Shown one piece after another: positions 30,554 to 34,048 of a stretch of 34,048 nucleotides of DNA (position 1 is its first letter; each line of letters begins with the position of its first letter). The stretch is taken from the NCBI GenBank assembly GCA_947177085.1, contig CAMWTD010000001.1:1-34048 (forward strand), written 5' to 3'. The translations under genes and the position numbers were made by a program. This DNA is from an uncultured Desulfovibrio sp. (GTDB lineage: Bacteria; Desulfobacterota; Desulfovibrionia; Desulfovibrionales; Desulfovibrionaceae). The notes under the pieces were generated by a model that had not been told where the DNA came from, did not search any database, and saw nothing but the letters and a program-made list of their open reading frames with translations.

Positions 30554-32397
30554 GCGAATTCCGGTGCAAGGTGCGCCCACGCCTGCATATCCCAGAGGAA
30601 GTAGCGGAAATCGCCCTTGCGCTGTTTGTGGAGGTTGCGGCAGTGCCCGGCCGCGCCCGGCTTCAGGCCCGGCACGTTCGCCTGGGGCGCGGGCAGCGAG
30701 CGCAACCAGCGGTTGAGAGGGATCCCGAAGCCCTTCTTGGGCTGGTGGAGGATATCCGGCGGCAGCCAGGGCTCCAGCGCCAGCTTGAGCAGCCACTTAC
30801 GCTTGCCGTTGCGATACTTGAAGCGCATGGGGAGGCGGCGGCAAAAATCCACGAGGTCGTTGTCCAGAAAGACGGCGCGGGTCTCGAGCGAGACCTGCAT
30901 GCTGGCTCTGTCGGACTTCACCAGGATGTCGTCGCAAAGGTAGAGGCAGGCAAAAAACAGGAAGGCCTGTTCGAGGGGCGTGGCTTCCGGGTGCCCGCGC
31001 CACAGGGTCACGGCATCGGCGAAAAGTTCGGCGGCGTCCAGTGGGCGCTCGAAAAAGGCGGCGATCTCCGCCGGGTCGAGACCGCTCATCCACACGGGGA
31101 TCTGCATGGTTTCGGGCCAGCCGAGGCCGCGCAACAGGCGCTTTACGCGAAATTCCAGGCTCATGTTGCGGTCCTGCGCGGGTACGAGGGCGGCGCAGGC
31201 CCGGAACAGACGGTGCAGGGCGCCGGGAACGAGCCTGCGATAAAGCCGCGCGGGCCCGATGGCCGCCAGGGGGTCGTAGCCGCCCAGAAGCTCGTCGCCG
31301 CCGTCCCCGGTGAGGGCCACGGTCACATGTTGGCGGGCAAAGGCGCACAGGTGGAAGGTGGGGATGAGCGAGGCGTCGCCAAAGGGTTCGCTCATGCGCG
31401 AGAGCACCGCGCCGAGGGAGTCCCGCACCTCGGCCTGCGAGAGGGGCTGGCAGTGGTTGCGCACCCCGAGGTGCCGGGCGACCCTGGCCGCCTTGGCGGA
31501 TTCGTCGAAACTTTTTTCCGTGAAGCCGATGGTGAAGGTTTCGATCTCCCCGGCCTCCGCCGCGCGCACGGCGGCCGCGAGCACCGCCCCGGAGTCGAGC
31601 CCGCCGGAGAGGAAGATGCCCAGGGGCACATCCGCCAGCAGGCGGCGCTTCACGGCCTGGACCAGCAGGCGGCGCAGTTCTTCGGCAAGCTCGGGCGCGT
31701 GCCTGTCCGTGAGGGCCTCGTCCGGCTCGAGGCGGTACTCCCAGTAGGGGGTAATCTCCATGGCGCCGGTGTCGAGGTCAAGACGAAGGAAGCTCCCCGG
31801 GGGGACGCTCGCGCAGTTCCGGTGGATGGTGCGCTCGCCCGGCAGGTAGTTCCAGGCGAAAAAACGCTGGATATTGCCCCTGTCGGGCGCGCGGTCAAAG
31901 GCCGGCCAGAGCCTGAGCGCGCCGATCTCGCTCGCGAAGGCGAAGCCACGCGCGGAGCGGGCGTAAAAAAGGGGCTTTTCGCCGAAACGGTCCCGCGCCA
32001 GCCAGAGCCGGCGCGCGCGCGCATCGTAGAGGGCCAGGGCGAACATGCCGTTAAAGCGGCGGAAGCAGTCGGGCCCCCAGGCGGCGAAGGCGCGGAGCAC
32101 GGTTTCGGTGTCGCTGTGCCCGCTCGTGAAGGTGTGGCCCTCCTTTTCCAGTTCCCGGCGCAGTTCCGCATGGTTGTAGATCTCGCCGTTATAGACGAGC
32201 GTAAGCTCGCGGGCCTGGTCGCGCATGGGCTGGGAGCCGCCCCGGATGTCAACGACGGAAAGACGCCGGTGCCCCAGGGCCACGGCGTCGTCCAGGAAAA
32301 GGCCCTCGGCGTCCGGGCCGCGATGGGCGAGGGCCCGGGTCATGGCGAGGAGCGCCTCTCTGTCGCCCCCTCCCCAGAAGCCGGCTATTCCGCACAT
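30550..32397 (-). CDS. asnB: Asparagine synthase-type glutamine amidotransferase
   Basis: 615 residues. The N-terminal glutaminase domain starts with the nucleophile Cys2 (MCGIAGFW), followed by RGPDAEG (26-32) and YNGEIYNH (69-76). The synthetase domain has the PP-loop FLSGGLDSG (262-270) and GDGGDELLGGYDP. The domain order and length are those of the AsnB family used in exopolysaccharide and O-antigen clusters. Between a polyprenyl glycosyltransferase and a flippase it may amidate a sugar acid or other glycan precursor, although real asparagine synthesis cannot be excluded. Its start lies 13 bases inside the GT2 gene and it overlaps the flippase gene by 4 bases. Confidence 0.88.
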   Translation of the reverse strand: MCGIAGFWGGGDREALLAMTRALAHRGPDAEGLFLDDAVALGHRRLSVVDIRGGSQPMRDQARELTLVYNGEIYNHAELRRELEKEGHTFTSGHSDTETVLRAFAAWGPDCFRRFNGMFALALYDARARRLWLARDRFGEKPLFYARSARGFAFASEIGALRLWPAFDRAPDRGNIQRFFAWNYLPGERTIHRNCASVPPGSFLRLDLDTGAMEITPYWEYRLEPDEALTDRHAPELAEELRRLLVQAVKRRLLADVPLGIFLSGGLDSGAVLAAAVRAAEAGEIETFTIGFTEKSFDESAKAARVARHLGVRNHCQPLSQAEVRDSLGAVLSRMSEPFGDASLIPTFHLCAFARQHVTVALTGDGGDELLGGYDPLAAIGPARLYRRLVPGALHRLFRACAALVPAQDRNMSLEFRVKRLLRGLGWPETMQIPVWMSGLDPAEIAAFFERPLDAAELFADAVTLWRGHPEATPLEQAFLFFACLYLCDDILVKSDRASMQVSLETRAVFLDNDLVDFCRRLPMRFKYRNGKRKWLLKLALEPWLPPDILHQPKKGFGIPLNRWLRSLPAPQANVPGLKPGAAGHCRNLHKQRKGDFRYFLWDMQAWAHLAPEFA

Positions 32398-33356
32398 TCG
32401 TCATGCTCCGGCGCGGGCGGCGGGAAGTTGATCTTCTCGCGGATGCTGTAGGGGCGCCCCTGCTGCGACTCAAAATAGGTGCGGGACATGACCTCGGCCA
32501 AAAGGCCCATGAGGATGCACATGCAGCCCAAAAGGAAGCACAGGCCCGCGAACAGCGGCAGCGGCGTCTGGATGAGGCTCGTGGCGAAAAAGAATTTCAG
32601 GACGAGCGCCCACAGCAGGGAAATGAGGGAAAGAAAGAAGGCCAGGAAGCCAAAGCCCCCGAAAACATAGATGGGCTTGGTGAGGTAGCGCGAAAGAAAC
32701 TTGACCACGAGCAGGTCTAGCAGGACCTTGAAGATGCGTTCCAGGCCGTATTTGGATGCGCCGTGCCGGCGCGGATGGTGGGTGACGGGGATCTCCGCCA
32801 CTTTCGCGCCCTGCCAGGAGGCGTAGATGGGGATGAAGCGGTGCATCTCGCCATACAGGCGCACATCCTTGAGAGCGCGCCTGCGGTAGGCCTTGAGGGT
32901 GCAGCCGTAATCGTGGAGGCGCACCCCGGAAATGCCGGAAATGAGGGCGTTGGCCACACGGCTCGGGAAGTTGCGCTTGATGGGATTGTCCTTCCTGTCC
33001 TTGCGCCAGCCGGAAACCACGTCGTAGCCTTCGTCGATCTTTTCCAGCAAACGCGGGATGTCCGCGGGGTCGTTCTGCAGGTCGCTGTCCATGAACACCA
33101 GGGTGTCGCCGGAGGCGTGGTCGATGCCCGCCTGGATGGCGGCCGTCTGCCCCCTGTTGACGGCGAGGGCAAGCACCTTGAAGCGCGGGTCTTTTTGCGC
33201 CTGCGCGGCCAGAAGTTCCGCCGAGCTGTCCGAGCTGCCGTCATCGACGAGGATGACCTCCAGTTCGGGGAGCTTTGTCGCCGCCTGTTCAATGGCCGCA
33301 AAAAGGCCCGGCAGGCTGCCTTCCTCGTTGTATACCGGGATTATCAGGCTGATCAT
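32385..33356 (-). CDS. GT2-family polyprenyl-phosphate glycosyltransferase (GtrB/ArnC/DPM1-like)
   Basis: 323 residues. The GT-A domain has IIPVYNEEGSL (5-15), VDDGSSD (37-43), the metal-binding MDSDLQNDP (89-97, DxD-like) and SGWRKDRKDN (115-124). Two C-terminal membrane helices (about 229-256 and 265-290) mark the membrane-bound GtrB/ArnC type. It should move a sugar from a nucleotide donor to undecaprenyl phosphate on the inner face of the membrane. It is the first gene of a four-gene overlapping operon. No clear Shine-Dalgarno sequence precedes the ATG at 33356. The sugar cannot be deduced. Confidence 0.9.
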   Translation of the reverse strand: MISLIIPVYNEEGSLPGLFAAIEQAATKLPELEVILVDDGSSDSSAELLAAQAQKDPRFKVLALAVNRGQTAAIQAGIDHASGDTLVFMDSDLQNDPADIPRLLEKIDEGYDVVSGWRKDRKDNPIKRNFPSRVANALISGISGVRLHDYGCTLKAYRRRALKDVRLYGEMHRFIPIYASWQGAKVAEIPVTHHPRRHGASKYGLERIFKVLLDLLVVKFLSRYLTKPIYVFGGFGFLAFFLSLISLLWALVLKFFFATSLIQTPLPLFAGLCFLLGCMCILMGLLAEVMSRTYFESQQGRPYSIREKINFPPPAPEHDECAE

Positions 33357-34048
33357 ACGCGATGTCGTTACCCGAAGGGCACAACCCCCGGGAAGGGTTG
33401 GGGTTCAGAGCGCGCAGGCGTCCTTAGTTTTATAACATTTTTATTAATCGATTTTATGCGTTTTGTCCAGAGAGGTCTACGTGCGAGAATCCTGAAGCAG
33501 ACTCATGTGCCTCCCCTGCGCTCTTTCGTGGTCTGGTAAACGTGGGCGCGGGCCTTCTGTGCTAATGTCTGGCATGACGCCCTGCGCTTTTGCAGTCCTC
33601 TAAAATAGCTTCGGTTCCTACTTCTACAGACAGGCGATAGCTGGGGAGATGTATGGCTATCAGCAGCCGATGGCGCACGAAATACGAGGCAGCAGCCCGG
33701 CGATTTACTCCTGCAATTTCTCTGTCAGCTCGCGTGGTTGCGCTAGGAACCAAAAATCTTATAATATCTCCGTATTGGTACGTATTTAATCGATTTAAAC
33801 ACTCGTACATAACCTATACCTGCAATTTCTTCTTAGCTAGCACCGCTCCAAATATTAACCTTAGGACAGCCTTAATTATAATTATCGCACCTGTACATTT
33901 AGGCTAACTTCAAGGTCTACTTCGTGAGACTACAATAGTTCTCAAACTTCTTCTGGCATGCTATGGGGGTAATGACAGATCATATATACATATTTGGGGA
34001 GGAAGAATAGCATAAAGCAACAAATAAGATGAGAGATGAATACAATAA
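33357..34048. other. AT-rich gene-free stretch upstream of the glycan cassette
   Basis: From about 33430 the base composition turns AT-rich, unlike the rest of the window, and stays so to the window end. Near the GT2 gene a hairpin (CAACCC/GGGTTG, 33382-33387 with 33395-33400) would lie in its leader, and an AT-rich block at 33427-33457 may hold the promoter. Two short open frames (33562-33810 minus, 33653-33907 plus) overlap each other, lack ribosome sites and match nothing I recognise. The composition shift suggests the edge of recently acquired DNA. Confidence 0.5.

Noticed and set aside
30571..32451. A 626-codon open frame opposite asnB
   Set aside because: Antisense shadow; the amidotransferase motifs on the other strand leave no doubt which is coding.
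33562..33907. An 82-codon minus frame and an 84-codon plus frame in the AT-rich tail
   Set aside because: They overlap on opposite strands, lack Shine-Dalgarno sequences and show no family resemblance. I could not choose either as real.
1..34048. tRNA genes, CRISPR arrays, insertion sequences and prophage genes
   Set aside because: Looked for by eye on both strands in all intergenic stretches; none found.

Overview
The window is GC-rich and looks like a chromosomal segment of a sulfate-reducing deltaproteobacterium of the Desulfovibrio group (Desulfovibrionaceae). The case rests on a complete aprBA pair (adenosine-5'-phosphosulfate reductase), a qmoABC-qmoD electron-transfer cluster directly downstream of it, and an hdrCBA-flox flavin-based electron-bifurcation cluster. 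I see no rRNA, tRNA, CRISPR array, transposase or phage gene.

Layout. Positions 44-4828 (minus) hold a four-gene export operon: a TolC-like outer membrane protein, a HlyD-like adaptor and two ABC-2 type permeases, with no ATPase gene in view. Positions 5060-13232 (minus) hold the core of sulfate respiration: aprB, aprA, a hairpin, then qmoA, qmoB, qmoC and a qmoD-like gene. Positions 13553-15314 (minus) hold dut and argD. Positions 15456-24167 (plus) hold aroE, aroQ and then hdrC, hdrB, hdrA, a fused floxD/floxC gene, floxB and floxA. Positions 24168-24755 are a lower-GC, repeat-rich non-coding stretch ending in an excellent sigma-54 promoter. That promoter drives an 82-residue protein of unknown function (24756-25004). 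Positions 25180-27697 (plus) hold tyrS and a eukaryote-like bifunctional PFK-2/FBPase-2 gene. A bacteriohemerythrin gene follows at 27799-28230 (minus). Positions 28367-33356 (minus) hold a glycan-modification cassette: a GT2 polyprenyl-phosphate glycosyltransferase, an AsnB-type amidotransferase, a small SMR-like flippase, and a large membrane protein whose frame is broken near its 3' end. Positions 33357-34048 are AT-rich with no gene I can support.

How the parts work together. AprBA reduces APS to sulfite and AMP, and Qmo links it to the menaquinone pool. HdrABC-Flox is known to couple NADH oxidation to ferredoxin and thiol/disulfide reduction. Together they form much of the cytoplasmic redox network of a sulfate reducer. 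A candidate redox-responsive Rex site overlaps the likely -10 of aprBA. The least explained parts are the sigma-54 small-protein locus with its structured upstream region, the histone H1-like tail on FloxA, the PFK-2/FBPase-2 homologue, the ATPase-less exporter and the amidotransferase-containing glycan cassette with its frame-shifted membrane gene.
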